The notes under the pieces were generated by a model. It was not told where the DNA came from. It searched no databases and saw nothing but the letters and a program-made list of their open reading frames with translations. 64,000 nucleotides of DNA from Dipteris shenzhenensis (taxonomy: Eukaryota > Polypodiophyta > Polypodiopsida > Gleicheniales): NCBI GenBank assembly GCA_047967505.1, contig CM106538.1. The stretch is one strand, 5' to 3'. The translations under genes and the position numbers were made by a program. Numbering within the stretch: position 1 is the first letter of the stretch; every line of letters starts with the position of its first letter. Below are positions 44,099-55,942 of the stretch, one piece after another.

Positions 44099-44586
44099 AC
44101 GCACTTGGTAGGGGCTTCTTTGTTATCTTTCTAATATGATAAAAGCTTTATTACGATTATTACTATGCGCTGAGTTTAGTTTGATTTCTCTTGATGGATT
44201 TTAAATTATTTTTTTGCAGGACCTTGAATCACAGAAGTGGATGATTTGCAACCGCCTGGGTACTTTTGTTTATATGAATGCCATCAAGCAAGTTTAAAAA
44301 TGCTATTTTGGCATCGGGTACAACAAGATGTTGTGTGAATGTAGCCTCTATGGTTTTAATACCATGGTTTGATATGACTTAGTGGATGTTTGTATTTAGC
44401 AAGAAGTAAATATTATATATCGTCATTGAATGCTTTGTAAAATTGGCTAATCTATCATCCCTTCTCCTAGCTAAAACACCACAGAGGGGATACTAGGAAA
44501 TACTACAAATAGGTTACATAGGGATTTAGAAAAGAACCCTTGCACGCACGTGATATAGACATATTACACTAAGTGACCCCCTCGAG
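44099..44586. other. E1 right end region
   Basis: AT-rich 3' flank of the transposase-like gene with a possible splice acceptor (TTTTTTTGCAG near 44219), ending in the right terminal repeat at about 44545-44586. It lacks about 470 bp that E3 has before its right end (56585-57055). Confidence 0.5.
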
Positions 44587-44594
44587 TCTCAATC
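44587..44594. repeat. E1 target-site duplication, right (TCTCAATC)
   Basis: Identical to 23020-23027. Confidence 0.9.
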
Positions 44595-46066
44595 TGCCTG
44601 TCCATGGCAAAGTATGTGAACCAGTGCTAGAGGACACTCCAGGTCCACTAATATTTTGTGATTGCTGCTGTGAATTCTGTGTAGCATTACCATTTTGTGC
44701 ATCTACATCAATCATCACATTTACTGGTTTATACCAGCTGCTCATCTCATAAAAAACATCTCTACTTACTGTAAACTTACGTGTAGAAGGGTTATAGCAT
44801 CTATACCCTTTTTGTTGCAGAGAATAACCAATAAAGATGCACTTCTCAGCTTTTGGATCCAACTTGGACCTCAACTCATCTGGCACATGGACATAGGCAA
44901 TGCAATCAAAAATTTTCAAATGAGAAATATCTGGTTTCCTACCAGTATACATCTCCTCTGGCATCATGCCATGTATTGTTGCAGTGGGAGTCCTGTTCAT
45001 TATATAAACTACTGTAGCAACTGCTTCAGCCCAATAATAATCTGGTAGATCTTTTTCATTTAGCATAGCCCGAGATACCTCTCCAATATGCCTATTTTTC
45101 CTTTCTGCAATTCCATTTTGCTGTGGGGTATGACTGCATGAATATTGCTGCTTTATACCATGCTCCTGCAAGAACCTTGCAAACTCATTTGAGAGGTACT
45201 CTCCCCCTCCATCTGACCTTAGGCATTTTATTTGTAGGCTTGTTTCTTTTTCAACCATAGCTTTAAAAGCTTTGAAGTGCCCAAACACTTCACTTTTCTT
45301 TTTCATAAAATACACCCAAAGTTTTCTGCTGAAGTCATCAATAAATGTAACAAAATAGTGACAGCCACCAATAGATGCAGCTTTAGTAGTCCACACATCA
45401 GAGTGGATTAATTCCAATGACTTTTTACTCTCTTGAACATGCCTAGGAAAAGGTTTCCTTGCCTGTTTCCCAAATTGACAGGCTTCACAAACCTTGTGCA
45501 TTTCTGCAACCTTGAATTTAGGCAATCCTGCAACAATATTTTGGGCTTGCATTGATTTAAGTCACTGTATATTAACATGACCAATGTGTTTGTGCCAGAT
45601 ATCAATATCTGCAACTACACCGTGCAAACATTGCTGCACTCAATTCAGGCATGTCCGCATCTAACGTAAACATCTTGCCCGTCTTCTTTCCTTTTGCTAT
45701 CAAGCGACCATTATTTTTCATATCCTCACCAAAGCATCCATGAGGATTAAATCTGACCTGCAAGCCCTGCTCAACCATCTGACCAACAGAAACCAGGTTC
45801 TTGGTGATGTTCGGGACATGAAATACATCAGACAAGTATTTCTTTTTCCCATCCTGCATAGACAAAGGAATTTTGCCAATCTGCACAATAGGATGTGCAG
45901 TATCATCACTAGTCTCCACAAATCCTGGTTTTTCCATTTTCCTTGCATCCTGCATCCATTCAGCATGACCTATCATGTGGTTTGACGCACCTGAGTCAAC
46001 ACACCACACATCATTGCTTTCTTCTGCACTTGTCACAGAATTTGTCATATGCTGCACCATAAACAA
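44587..46066 (-). pseudogene. pol: copia-1 pol, N-terminal part (protease and integrase)
   Basis: Protease motif VDSGASNHM lies near 45990. The integrase zinc-binding region (CEACQFGKQARKPFP) and catalytic core follow (HSDVWTTKAAS, FIDDFSRKLW, SDGGGEYLSNEF, TPQQNGIAERKN) down to about 44900. A stop at 45562-45564 (TGA) sits where copia-3 has CGA, and a frame change lies near 45630. The frame is cut at 44586 by the E1 insertion, in the linker between integrase and reverse transcriptase. Confidence 0.9.
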
Positions 46067-46977
46067 ATGCTCATTTCTTTTCCATTCATAATGTCATTCT
46101 GCTTTTTGTAGCAGTCTTTAGCCATATGCCCCATTTTACCACAGTAGTAGCATTCAACATTGTTGTTTGCATTTTGGCCTCTCTGCCATCCACCATGACC
46201 TCTTTGGCTCCCCCTGCCTCTAGAGTTACCACGTCCTCCTGCATAGGACTGGTTTTCTTGCATTTGCTGCATATTTTGATTTCTACCACGGCCTCCAGAT
46301 CGGCCTCCTCTACCTCTGCCTCTACCCCTTCCAGCATTTGAGTAGAAGACAGTTTCTTTTGAGGTTCCTCCTGAAGAAGATGCACCACCATTTCTCTGCT
46401 CTTCAGAAATTAGAAGAGCAATCAACTCCTCAAAATCAGGAAATTTTTCACGAACGGCAATGGATGTCCGGAACTGTGCATAATCCTTTCCTAGACCATT
46501 CAAGGTCACAGAAACTAAATCATCATCATCCACTGGCGACCCAATGGAAGCAAGTGCATCCGCAATTTTCTTCACCTTCATGTGGTAGTCATTGATGCTC
46601 ATATTTTCTCTCTGCACATTGTGCAACTCCTGCTTGAGCTGCATTTTCCTGGCCTGCGTATTTGTGCTGTACATTTTAGCCAAAGTATACCATGCCACCT
46701 TTGGCATACTTGCATCCTGAATATGCACAATCATTGAATCTGAAATACTGATAGACAACCAGTACATAACTTTTCTGGCTCTCTCATGCCATCCTTTAAA
46801 TGCCTGCATTTCCTGTTGATTGGGAACATTAGGAAGAACTGGTTCTTCTTCATTTCCTGTAATGAACTCCCAGTAGCCTTTTCCCATCAAGAAATTTGTC
46901 ATTCTAAACTTCCATGCCTGGAAGTTGTTCTTGTAAAGCTTTTCAGTGACAATCTGTGAAAGGGAATCAGATGCCAT
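46045..46977 (-). CDS. gag: copia-1 Gag
   Basis: 310 codons starting MASDSLSQIV. The N-terminal half is a UBN2-type copia gag (FQAWKFRMTNFLMG, then LKQELHNVQRENMSINDYH and NGLGKDYAQFRTSI). A Gly/Arg-rich linker with RGRGRGRGG follows, then the zinc knuckle CYYCGKMGHMAKDC near residue 280. Gag packages the element RNA into particles. The frame ends at 46045 after a shift near 46070, so pol continues in another frame. Copia elements usually use one continuous frame, so this is probably a small indel rather than programmed slippage. Confidence 0.9.
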   Translation of the reverse strand: MASDSLSQIVTEKLYKNNFQAWKFRMTNFLMGKGYWEFITGNEEEPVLPNVPNQQEMQAFKGWHERARKVMYWLSISISDSMIVHIQDASMPKVAWYTLAKMYSTNTQARKMQLKQELHNVQRENMSINDYHMKVKKIADALASIGSPVDDDDLVSVTLNGLGKDYAQFRTSIAVREKFPDFEELIALLISEEQRNGGASSSGGTSKETVFYSNAGRGRGRGRGGRSGGRGRNQNMQQMQENQSYAGGRGNSRGRGSQRGHGGWQRGQNANNNVECYYCGKMGHMAKDCYKKQNDIMNGKEMSICLWCSI

Positions 46978-47519
46978 TATAGAACACTACAAAATATTCT
47001 ATCACTGCAAAAACACAGCTTTTGCCTCACACGGGCAGATCTGCAAAACTGACGAAGGTGGTATTTTACCACACAGTCACTTCCTAGTGACGATTTTGCA
47101 TCAACAGGCAACAAGCATGAATCTGCAACTCCCAAAATCTCTGCACACAGGCATATGATGCAATTTCTGCGGCAACTTTTCACCGACTAGCCGAGCAGTG
47201 GTCGCACAGCAAAAGCAGGGCCTTTTTCTGAGTGCCTGTGGAGAACTTCCGCCTCCAAAACGGGCCCCAAAATGACCTCGAATCCAAAAAATAAAGTCAC
47301 CGAGGGCTTCGCCTTTTCCCGCAGCATATAATGCCCTCTTGCCACACCGCGAAGGGTGTCTCAATCTGAGACAGTGCACTCTTGCACTTCCGGCTGTGCT
47401 ACCTGCAGAGATTTGCTCCCAAACTCGAAATAGGAAAGCAACACTGGTCCTCTTACCAGGACACTGCGAACTTGGTTTGCTTTCTTGAGCTCCTTACCAC
47501 GAACAAGGCTCTGATGCCA

Positions 47520-47872
47520 TGTGAAGATAGTGGGAGAGAGGGAAGGAGTCTCACTTGCGGCTTTCTCACATGCACAATGGGGGAATACACACAAAGGTGG
47601 AGGCTGAAAACAGTTTTCCTCTTCTTAGTTGTGAAAGCCAAAAAAAACTCTAGTACAAAGAAATAGAAGAACCCTATATGTGGGTCTCAAACCAAACTCA
47701 ACTAACTAAGGTGGCATACTAACTGAGCCACAAACTAGAGTAGATAAGGATAGCTGTCATCCAGCTATTATTCGTGGGCGGTGTACCAACTGCATCTCCA
47801 GCTAACAAGTCGGTGACATAAATACACAACGGTCACCCTGGCATATCGCAAGTGGAGCTCGATATCTCAACA
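47520..47872 (-). repeat. copia-1 5' LTR
   Basis: 353 bp. It is followed on the minus strand by TGGCATCAGAGCC, a one-base variant of the usual initiator-tRNA-Met site. Confidence 0.9.
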
Positions 47873-49585
47873 CTTTTACTATGCTCTAATCAAGGAGAAG
47901 CTCAAATTGAGGAGAAGCCTAAATCAAGGGATGTAAAGTGTTGCATGCTCAAGGAATCCAGAAAAGGGGAAGCCTTTGATAGATCCACATCAGCGTTCGA
48001 AGAGGAAGAAGTGGAGAGGGTGTTGATTTAGCAAGAGGGGATCGTGGAGGATGGGGAAGAAGGAGATGGCAAGGAAGATGGAAGAGGATTAGGAGGGGAT
48101 CTCAAAAGCGGCAGCCCATTAAAGGGCCATTAAATTTTGGCAGCAAGATTTAGCAAGATTTAGCAAGATTAAGATAAGATTGCATGAGCGATCACCTTCA
48201 TAGCTTGTAGAGAGCTTGTAAGCATGTTATTCATATATCATTTTATTCCATATTTCAAGAATATTCTCACAATATTGCACAACCTAGACATCATGGTTGG
48301 ATTGATTTTGCCATTGCATCCTCGACAATTCTTCCCCTATGGTTGATAGTGAATGGGAGAGGACTTGTGAGAACGTTCTAAAACAAGATGGCCTCATGGT
48401 TGAATTTTATAAGGGATTTTGGCATGTCATTTAGGATGTCTTGGTTAGTATGCTTAATTTTATCTGTTACAATGGTGTTCTATTACAAGGCATGACTAAT
48501 GATTTGAGTTAGTAGACAGAGCTGTGATGCCCATCAAGGAGGCATCAAGGCTCCAACTGAGGCAACAATGAGCCTTACAACAGTGGCTACCTCTCTAGCC
48601 AAGAGCAGATCAAGTTCCCTCTCATTGCTCTATGCTAGCACGAGACACACTACAAAAGAGGAGGAAAGGGAGGAGCGAGTAGGGCAGGGTGAGACAAAGG
48701 TCTCTTGTAGAGCAATGGATGCTAGGGCCTAGCCAAAGAAATGAAACTTCATGACTGATGATGCCAAATAGATTCTGAACACAAGAGTCGCATTGTCATT
48801 GGTGTAGAGACAATAGAGAGAAGAGGATGGAGATGTAGGCATTTAGCAAATATAGATTTCACCCATTAAGATTCATAGCTTGTAATGGGTGGAATCTATG
48901 TCAAGAATTAAAAATCTTGACAAGGCAATAGCAGATTGATGGCCAAAAGTACAGTGGACCAATGCATATTTTCCATAGTTTCCATGCACACTAAATATTT
49001 GTGAGAATTATTTTTCCCTTTCATAGGCATATAACCATGGTGGATGCCCCTTGGCCTCCTTTTCCCCACTCTCTCCTAGTCCTTCTAGCAACACCTTGTG
49101 CCTCCCCTTACCTCATGGAAATAGTAGCCCTCCTCGTGAGCATTTTCTCTTTTCCCTACACTGACCTGTGCTCATCCATTGCTTCAACTCACCTAGCCAT
49201 GTGGTTGCCCTACTATCCACCAAGATTCCTAGCTATGGTGAAAGGGAGGTGGCTCAACGGGTTTCCTTGTGCCCCCCTCAACCCTGTGTACATTAGGTTA
49301 GCTACTTAGACTTGTTAAATTATGCTAGGTTTCATTATTACTATACATTGTTTTAATCAGAATAGCTTATGTTAGCTTCTGTTAAGCAGAAGTGCCAATA
49401 CCTTAATGCCAATTTATGAAATTTAATGTGGATTGGTTTTATGCATGTGAATTTTCTACTTAGAAAATGAAAAATATATGTGCTTGAATCACTCTCATAT
49501 CAGCTACATTACAAGAGTTACAAATTCTCAACAAAACGCTCACAAAATGGTGCTTATTATGTCCGAGATACACTATGCACCATGA
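47873..49585 (-). mobile_element. E2, part 2 (right of copia-1)
   Basis: After the CTTTT duplication the sequence resumes E2. From 47930 to about 49300 it matches 34130 back to 32852, and from 49310 to 49585 it matches 25391 back to 25080, skipping the copia-2 insertion exactly. E2 therefore predates copia-2's insertion into E1. The similarity stops at ATACACTATGCA (about 49585). No gene is recognised. Confidence 0.75.
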
Positions 49586-50973
49586 TGTCCTTCCCCCATG
49601 CATCCATCAAGATGCCTCCTATCTGAGTGATGTCATAGAATATCGTACCATCACCCGGAGGCACGTCTAAATCATCTGAATCATCATCGTCCCTCCCACC
49701 ACCCCTCCCAAAGCACTGTGCCATGCATCCCCCACCGCTCTCCCTGCTACTATGCCTGCTATCATGTCGTGTTGAGCTAGTACACTAGCCACTCATAGTT
49801 GGAGATTGCACGGGACTACGTGGACCAGTCGTAGCTGGAGAATGGATGCACAGGAGTACGCCGACGGCTCTGCGAGACAGAAGGACCTCCTGATGGCATG
49901 GGGGAAGGGGCATAAGACGGCATGGCGGAAGGGGCATAAGATATTAGTGTTGAACCATTACACCTAGATGACACGTTCCTACCTCTTAATCCTTGGTTCC
50001 TTACATAGGTCGCGCATGGACCATGCTTTTGTTACATGACTACTGATTAGTTGCTCGAGATCTTGTAAAAGCTTGTTTTACTAGACAAGTAGCTTGGCCA
50101 TGGTAGTCTTAGGTAGCTACCATAACTCATGCAAGAATCAACATGTTGTGCTATCACTTAGCACTCTCCTCCACAAAATTATTGAAGTCTTGGATGGCCT
50201 TGTCATAGATAGAGATAATCGGTTAGATGGGCTCCAAAATGTCCTTGTCCATGGAGGGTGGAGTAAACACGTCATCTCCTCTCGGACCCCAGTTATTTCC
50301 GATAAACCTTGTAGTGGATTGGTATCTCCTCCCTACTTGGAACATGCCACAAAACTTCTGTTGTACTTAGAGCATGTCACAAACTTTCGTTGCAGCTATG
50401 GTAATCGCAAGACCTTCATATGACAAAATGGGCTCGGCATCTACAATCTGCTTGGTCTGCACCTTATTATCTACGAACTCAACCAAAACTCAGATCTGCA
50501 TTATTATATCAAACTGCAGTCCATTTGTACTACCCCCTTGGTATGGGTCTCCTTACTAGAATGTAAGAATAATAGTGTTTGGGCCATGATTCCTTCTGGT
50601 CCCTTCGCCTGTGAAATCCCTCCCTTGGTCAAAGAACATGGGTTCAAGGTTCCTGCTTCCTCTTTTGAGTGAACTATTGGTGGCCACCCGTCAAACCATC
50701 GGCTCCATCATGATTTGGCAGTTGTCTGTGAGGTAGTTTACCAGGGTGTTTATTGGGCACTTGAAGGAGGTGGATGAGTTGCTAGAGTTGTTGGTACCTC
50801 TCCAGTTGTGCAAGAGTTGTGCATTCTCCTCCTATAGTTTTTCCCCTTCTGTAACTTCTAGCTCAAGTTTGCATCTCTTGCTCTAGCACCTCAATCAAAT
50901 TATATTGCTTATGTAGTTTATTAGGAGGTTGTTTCTTTGTACTAACCCCTCCGCAAATTGTGTATATATTGCA
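49586..50973. other. unassigned spacer between E2 and E3
   Basis: No element ends or convincing frames. A minus-strand Ser/Pro-rich stretch (about 49700-49950, with repeated GGCATGGGGGAAGGGGCATA and GGCATGGCGGAAGGGGCATA) is interrupted by stops and could be remnant coding sequence of a TnpA-like gene. Confidence 0.35.
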
Positions 50974-51117
50974 GCTTGATATCGTGGGCAGATTCCCTAC
51001 TCCTGTCGAGACAGCCTACCACTGCCACCATCATAGAGGAGATACATGGAAGCACTTCTATCATGACGGGTTGATTACTGAGGAGCAGTATATCCAGGCT
51101 ACTGGAGCGGCCCCCGA
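50974..51117 (+). pseudogene. orphan exon resembling TnpA-like exon 2
   Basis: It is flanked by TATATTGCAG before and a GAG|GTATTTG donor after. It reads LDIVGRFPTPVETAYHC, then WKHFYHDGLITEEQYIQAT. The G-R-x-P-T-x-x-E-T pattern and its place at the exon start mirror exon 2 of the CACTA TnpA-like gene (GRLPTDAET at 13208). It would be a fragment of another CACTA family, joined directly to truncated E3. Confidence 0.35.
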
Positions 51118-51206
51118 GGTATTTGAAAGTAATTAAATAATGTCAATATTATAAGTAAAGATTTGATTTTTCATACATTGATATATGTTGTCCCTTCTAT
51201 ATATTT

Positions 51207-51323
51207 GTGGAAAAACAAAATAGAATGACATTGGCCGAGATGAATAATCGACTAGCAAGATTTAACACTCAATCCCATGCCTGTTTGTGGCCTGCAGTTG
51301 AGATGATGCCTCAGTTTTATTAA
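51207..51323 (+). pseudogene. 3' fragment of the kinase-like gene in E3
   Basis: The last 38 codons of the kinase-like frame (FVEKQNRMTLAEMNNRLARF ...) end at TAA 51321-51323, as in E1. The frame is cut at its left edge by the E3 truncation. Confidence 0.8.
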
Positions 51324-51818
51324 TTCGATTTTATTATAAAGCTACTCTTGGACAATTATGTTTATAAACTATAATGTTACTCTTTCAATGCATTTTGAAT
51401 AATAGTATATGCATCTATACTATTTCAATTTAATAAAGTATTATAAAATATATTTTTAAAAAAATCTCAAATTTTTATCTTCGTGCTGTAACTTCTTGCA
51501 TTTTGCATGCTAGTATATGTGTTTATAGTATTTGAATTTAATAAAGTGTGAAGTGTCTTAGAATGTATTTTTATTTTTTTTCAAAATTTTATATTTGTGT
51601 ATTAGAATTGTGTATTAATTTGGGAAGAGTTTGTGTTTATTATGGTTAAACTCAAACCCATGAGTCATGCATACAAACTTTTATTATAATGATTAAATTT
51701 AAACTCACCAATCATGCACAAATTGGCATTCTAAATTTTGCAGGTCATGCACACACAGGTGGAGGGGGGGTTATAATTAAGGTTCTCATTTTATTTTAAA
51801 GTACATCGGTCTCCTATC

Positions 51819-54800
51819 ATGGCATCTTTTTTCAGGATTCAAGTGATTGACTATGATAATAAGGAAGAATTAGGTGTTGTTAGGGTGACAAGAGACACAG
51901 GTCATCCCACATTCTCTCATGTTCGTGAACAAATTGAAGGTGATAAGCTTCTATTGGAACCCTTTGAATTTGTTGAGGATGAATATACAATAACCAAACG
52001 GCAAGAGGAACGATGGACAATCAGTGATCAACTCTTAGTGCACATCAAGAGAAGTCTATGCCGCATAGAGGAAACTCCTTATCCATGTAAAAGACATTGC
52101 ACTCAACTACCTGATAACATAAATCTTGATGCCCAAGTGCACATGTCTTCAAAGCTTTCTAGTAGATTACTGAGCCCAAGTATTCTTGAACTTTGGCAAC
52201 GTGAATCTGATAGAGTTAGATCAAAGCTAAAGGAAATGGTAGTGTCAAGGGATGACAAGTTTGAGTTGCATTCTGAGGACTTCAATGGGGTGCCCCATGT
52301 GGGAATTTGATGTCACGAGTGTAATGAACTTTATGGTAAAGGATTTATAGAAGGCAAGCATGCAGCATACTATTGCTTCTCTAACTTCATGAGATTTCAC
52401 ATATTAGAAAGTAAAAAGCATGAGCTCAAGTATATGGTTGCTCGAGGACTACGAAAATAAGATATGCCCAAAGTAGTGCATCAACCGACAAAGGATGACA
52501 AAAGAGAGATAGAAGATGCAATAGAGAAGATGAAATCTTTTATGTCGACAAATGAAGGTATTATTTGTTCCTTTGTTCCTCAATTAGTATTTGCCATCTT
52601 CTTACATTAATTCTCTTACTCATCTCCTATAGTTTCAATAGGTTGGGATTTTGAGGTTGTTGAAGATACAATACATGATTTTAAGGACAAAAGCTTGGTG
52701 AAGGTGCAATGCAAATATGATGATGCATGGTTGCGTTTATGTCCTCCAAGATCAGATTTGTACATGGTTCTCAATGAACACACAAAGTCAAACTCTCATA
52801 TCAAGTCGCTCATGAGAAAAGATGAAAATCCAAAGGTAGCACTCACTGGCTTGCAAGGGCATCCTCGAAAGGATAAGGAGCATGATCCAAAGCAAAGATC
52901 TCTTAGCAACTTTTTGGTTTCAACAAAAACTAGAACCCAAGTACGAGTGCTTTCTCTGTTGATTCAAGTTTTAATAGAGAAAATTAATCTTCTTTTGTAA
53001 ATTTTGACTTGCTATGTTGGGGCCTTTCGAGCCATGAGGTCAAAGTAGGTAACAAGTATGTCAAGATAAAGCCTTTCTTAGATGATCAATGTGGTGGGAA
53101 GTATTGGTTTATAGAGCGTCATGTTAAGGCGACATCAAATAATGGATGTACTGATATTCATGTGGATGGATGCTTTCATCACATAAGTTGTATGTGCATT
53201 TCAAAAGATGGGCAACCATTTAAAGGATTTACATGCCACCATTGCAAGGGGATAGTTAAACTTGCTGACTTTAGAATGAGATTGTATAGAGAAGAGAAGG
53301 TTGAGAATAAGAGAGGAGATAAGGGTATCGGTTGTGGAGGAAGGCTAGATTATCTTACAAAGAGTGAGCTTAGAAATGCAACTCTTTTTGCTAAAAGTCG
53401 AGTAAGAGACCTTTCTAAGCAACTATGGTGGACAAAGTCTCAGGTTGCCATTGTTTCAGTAAGAGTCTGCACTTTAAGAGAAGCTAGCATACAGTCTCTC
53501 AATCAAAAGGATGTAAAACGATTTTGTAACAATATAATCGAAGCCCATAGATTGGAAAAGTTGGTGGTAAAGTTTCCTTATGGGACTTTCTACAAGATGT
53601 TGCCACAAACATAATCAAGTCAAGTGTTGGACAAAGATATAGTGAGAACACAAAGGCAATATTTGAGGTTGCAAGGATGTGGGGAGGTCTAAGGTTACAT
53701 GACTTCTTGAGTTCCAACCTCAATGGACCTTCTTTATCAATGACAAAGCGAGGGCAAAGACTTGCTACTCAGTTTGTACCTGGTATACATGGATATCTTT
53801 TTGATGCAATCACTGAAATTTATGAAAAACAAAAAGAAAAGTGTGGAATCATGTCAAGGATTCCCTTCATCATAGTGGAAGATGAAACTGCAATAAAGAA
53901 GCAGATAAGGTAACCTCCTTTTTCTCTAAATTATTTTCATAATCTAAATCTTGTTTTTGAATGCAAGAGGATTGCATATGATCTTACATACTTGTGCTTA
54001 TTATTGCTTGTAGGTGGAATCCAAAGGATGACATGCTTGTGGGTTTTGATGGATATAAAGTAGATGATCATGAGTGCATGACTACATGCATGATCAAAGT
54101 GGGAGAAGGACAAAAAGGATATGATCAGATTATTGATGCATTTCAAAATTGTGTCATTGGTGGACATGCAAGAGTTTTTCTTGCCAATCCATTGCATGAT
54201 GCACTCCCACGCTTGGTTCTTGCACTTCATTGCACTTGCGGCCAATTTGATGCAAGGTTTGTCTGCAAGCAATGGGATGCTATTTTAAACTTATGGAATG
54301 AGAAGCTAAAGACCGCGGTTGGTCCAATTATTGGACATGCATCTGATGGTGATAGTCGGCAAAGAACATTGATGATCTCCAAGTATCTAGATAAAAGAGG
54401 TAGTAGATTTGGGATAAAATGGGATGGATGGCCTCTCTCAGCAAAAGTTTTAGAAAATCAAGTTTTTGGGCTACATGATCAAGATTTTGTACATAATGGA
54501 AAAAAGTTAGTCAATGTCCTTGACAAGTCTAAGCATCAATTGGCTATTGGCAATGTCTGGATCACCTTAAATCATGTCATTATTGTGTATGATGCTTTTT
54601 CTATCGACAAGCATATGCTAAGGGAGGGAGACATTAGGCGAGATGACCGCCAAAATTGGGATGGATCTCAAAGAATATGCAGTAGACAAGTGCAATGGTG
54701 CTTGGGAGAATTGGCAAACAATGGAATTCATAGAAAAGAGAGGAGCATGCTAGGAACACAAGCTTATCTTGAAATTGCTGGAGACTACATTGACATCTTC

Positions 54801-55942
54801 TTATCTCCACATTTGAATCTTGTGGATTGAGTCTATCTTGCAGGCAAAGTATCTTTTTTCTTTCAAATTTGGAGGTCTTGGATTGTTCATCATGCCAACT
54901 ATATGTTGAATATAAACTTCATAACTAAGGAAGCTTTCTTAGATGTGCAACGCTCATGCCATTTTGTGGTCCTACTAATCAAGTACTTTAGAGAATTTTG
55001 TCCAGGCCTAAGGTGTCCTTTACATCTTATAGGTTTAGATGTAGTTGAAATCTTCTTCAGCAAGATTGGAAGCATGGTGGGACAATAACACACTTATGAC
55101 TTGATGGATATGCTACATAGTGCAGGTAGTATGAATAGGCTTGCACACTTTGAATGCAAAGAGGATAGTCCTCTATTTACAAGGGCACATAAGAAGCAAG
55201 AACATGTCTAGAGAGAATTGAATCTCAAAGAGAACATGCGAGAAGCTAATCTAGGGGACTATGAGTGTGTGTCAACTGATGATAAAATCATCAAAGCATT
55301 GAAGAAGGGACTAAAAAGTGCTCAAGAAAAGTGTGAAAGTTTGCATATGAAGCCAAAGGGTGAGAATATGAAGTGGTGGATGGAACCTTGGTCAAATGGA
55401 TTTACAGATGCATATTCACAAGAATCTGATTCTGAAGAAGAAGACCAATGTCAAGCAGATCATGTGTCAAAAATAGATGATAATGACAACGATGCCTCCA
55501 TAAGTAAAATTAGACATGTGGTGGATTCTCTCCTAGATGAACAAGAAGTAGTGAGCCCAGTTGTTACCATTGATGGTAAAACTCTCTTCAAGTCCACATT
55601 GGTAAGCCAACTTAATGGAAATCTTTGCAAAAAAAGAAAACACAAGCTATATGGTACCTTGGACGAGTTCAAAAAATGAGGAGAAAGATTGGTGGGGGGT
55701 ATGTGGAATATGAAAGAGGATTCAACCTTTCAGATAGACCTTTTGGGGTAGAAGTCCAGCTTGGGTGGTATCAAAAGGAAAAAGGTTCAAGATGCTTCAC
55801 ATATGACCTTGCAGACCTTAACATGATAAATATTGAGAGTGTAATTGCATTGGCAAACCTCACCTATGAGTGTAATAGCAATAAGTATACTTTAGATGAG
55901 AATGATTGGAATGTAGTCAATGACTTTGTAAACAGGCATTAA
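51819..55942 (+). pseudogene. transposase-like protein of E3, decayed
   Basis: Same gene as at 39852, with the same start and the same two introns (about 52559-52641 and 53911-54013). Damage relative to E1: TGA 52308-52310 (TGG in E1), TAA 52458-52460 (GAA), a one-base deletion near 52944, a one-base deletion near 53567, TGA 54828-54830 (CGA), TAA 55086-55088 (GAA) and TAG 55209-55211 (TGG). It reads through the sites where E1 is broken near 41805, 42401 and 43799. It has HASDGDSR, with Asp where E1 has Asn, so Asp is probably ancestral. It also keeps a 21-residue block (FECKEDSPLFTRAHKKQ) missing from E1. Confidence 0.8.

Larger units (their letters stand above)
23028..44586 (+). mobile_element. 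E1: DNA transposon with kinase-like and transposase-like genes
   Basis: The left end is CTCAGGGGGGTCACTCG (23028). The right end is AGTGACCCCCTCGAG (44586), whose reverse complement starts CTCGAGGGGGTCACT. It interrupts copia-1 pol, and the 8-bp sequence TCTCAATC occurs on both sides (23020-23027, 44587-44594). The full span is 21,559 bp; removing copia-2 and the MITE with their duplications leaves about 13.8 kb. The left arm (23028-37800) has no recognised gene. The right arm has a kinase-like gene (37813-39357) and a 1,350-codon transposase-like gene (39852-44098), both on the plus strand and both broken. Eight-base duplications occur in the hAT and P superfamilies, but the protein does not look like hAT. 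I cannot name the family. Confidence 0.85.
20811..47872 (-). mobile_element. copia-1: Ty1/copia retrotransposon split by E1
   Basis: LTRs lie at 20811-21157 and 47520-47872 (TGTGAAGATAGTGGG ... GATATCTCAACA). They are flanked by the pentamer CTTTT at 20806-20810 and 47873-47877. The element reads right to left: a primer site like TGGCATCAGAGCC next to the right LTR, gag at 46045-46977, protease and integrase to 44587, then after the E1 insertion reverse transcriptase and RNase H at 21118-23027. Without E1 it is about 5.5 kb, normal for copia. By eye the LTRs differ at about eight positions plus two indels, so it is older than copia-2. Protein frames are interrupted by several stops. Confidence 0.95.

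Noticed and set aside
23028-44586. Helitron or hAT identity for E1
   Set aside because: Helitrons leave no target duplication and lack inverted ends. hAT would fit the 8-bp duplication, but I see no BED plus hAT dimerisation signature in the encoded protein. P-like remains only a suggestion.
47101-47594. Overlapping short minus-strand frames upstream of copia-1 gag
   Set aside because: They lie in the untranslated leader and LTR of copia-1 and have no recognisable domain.
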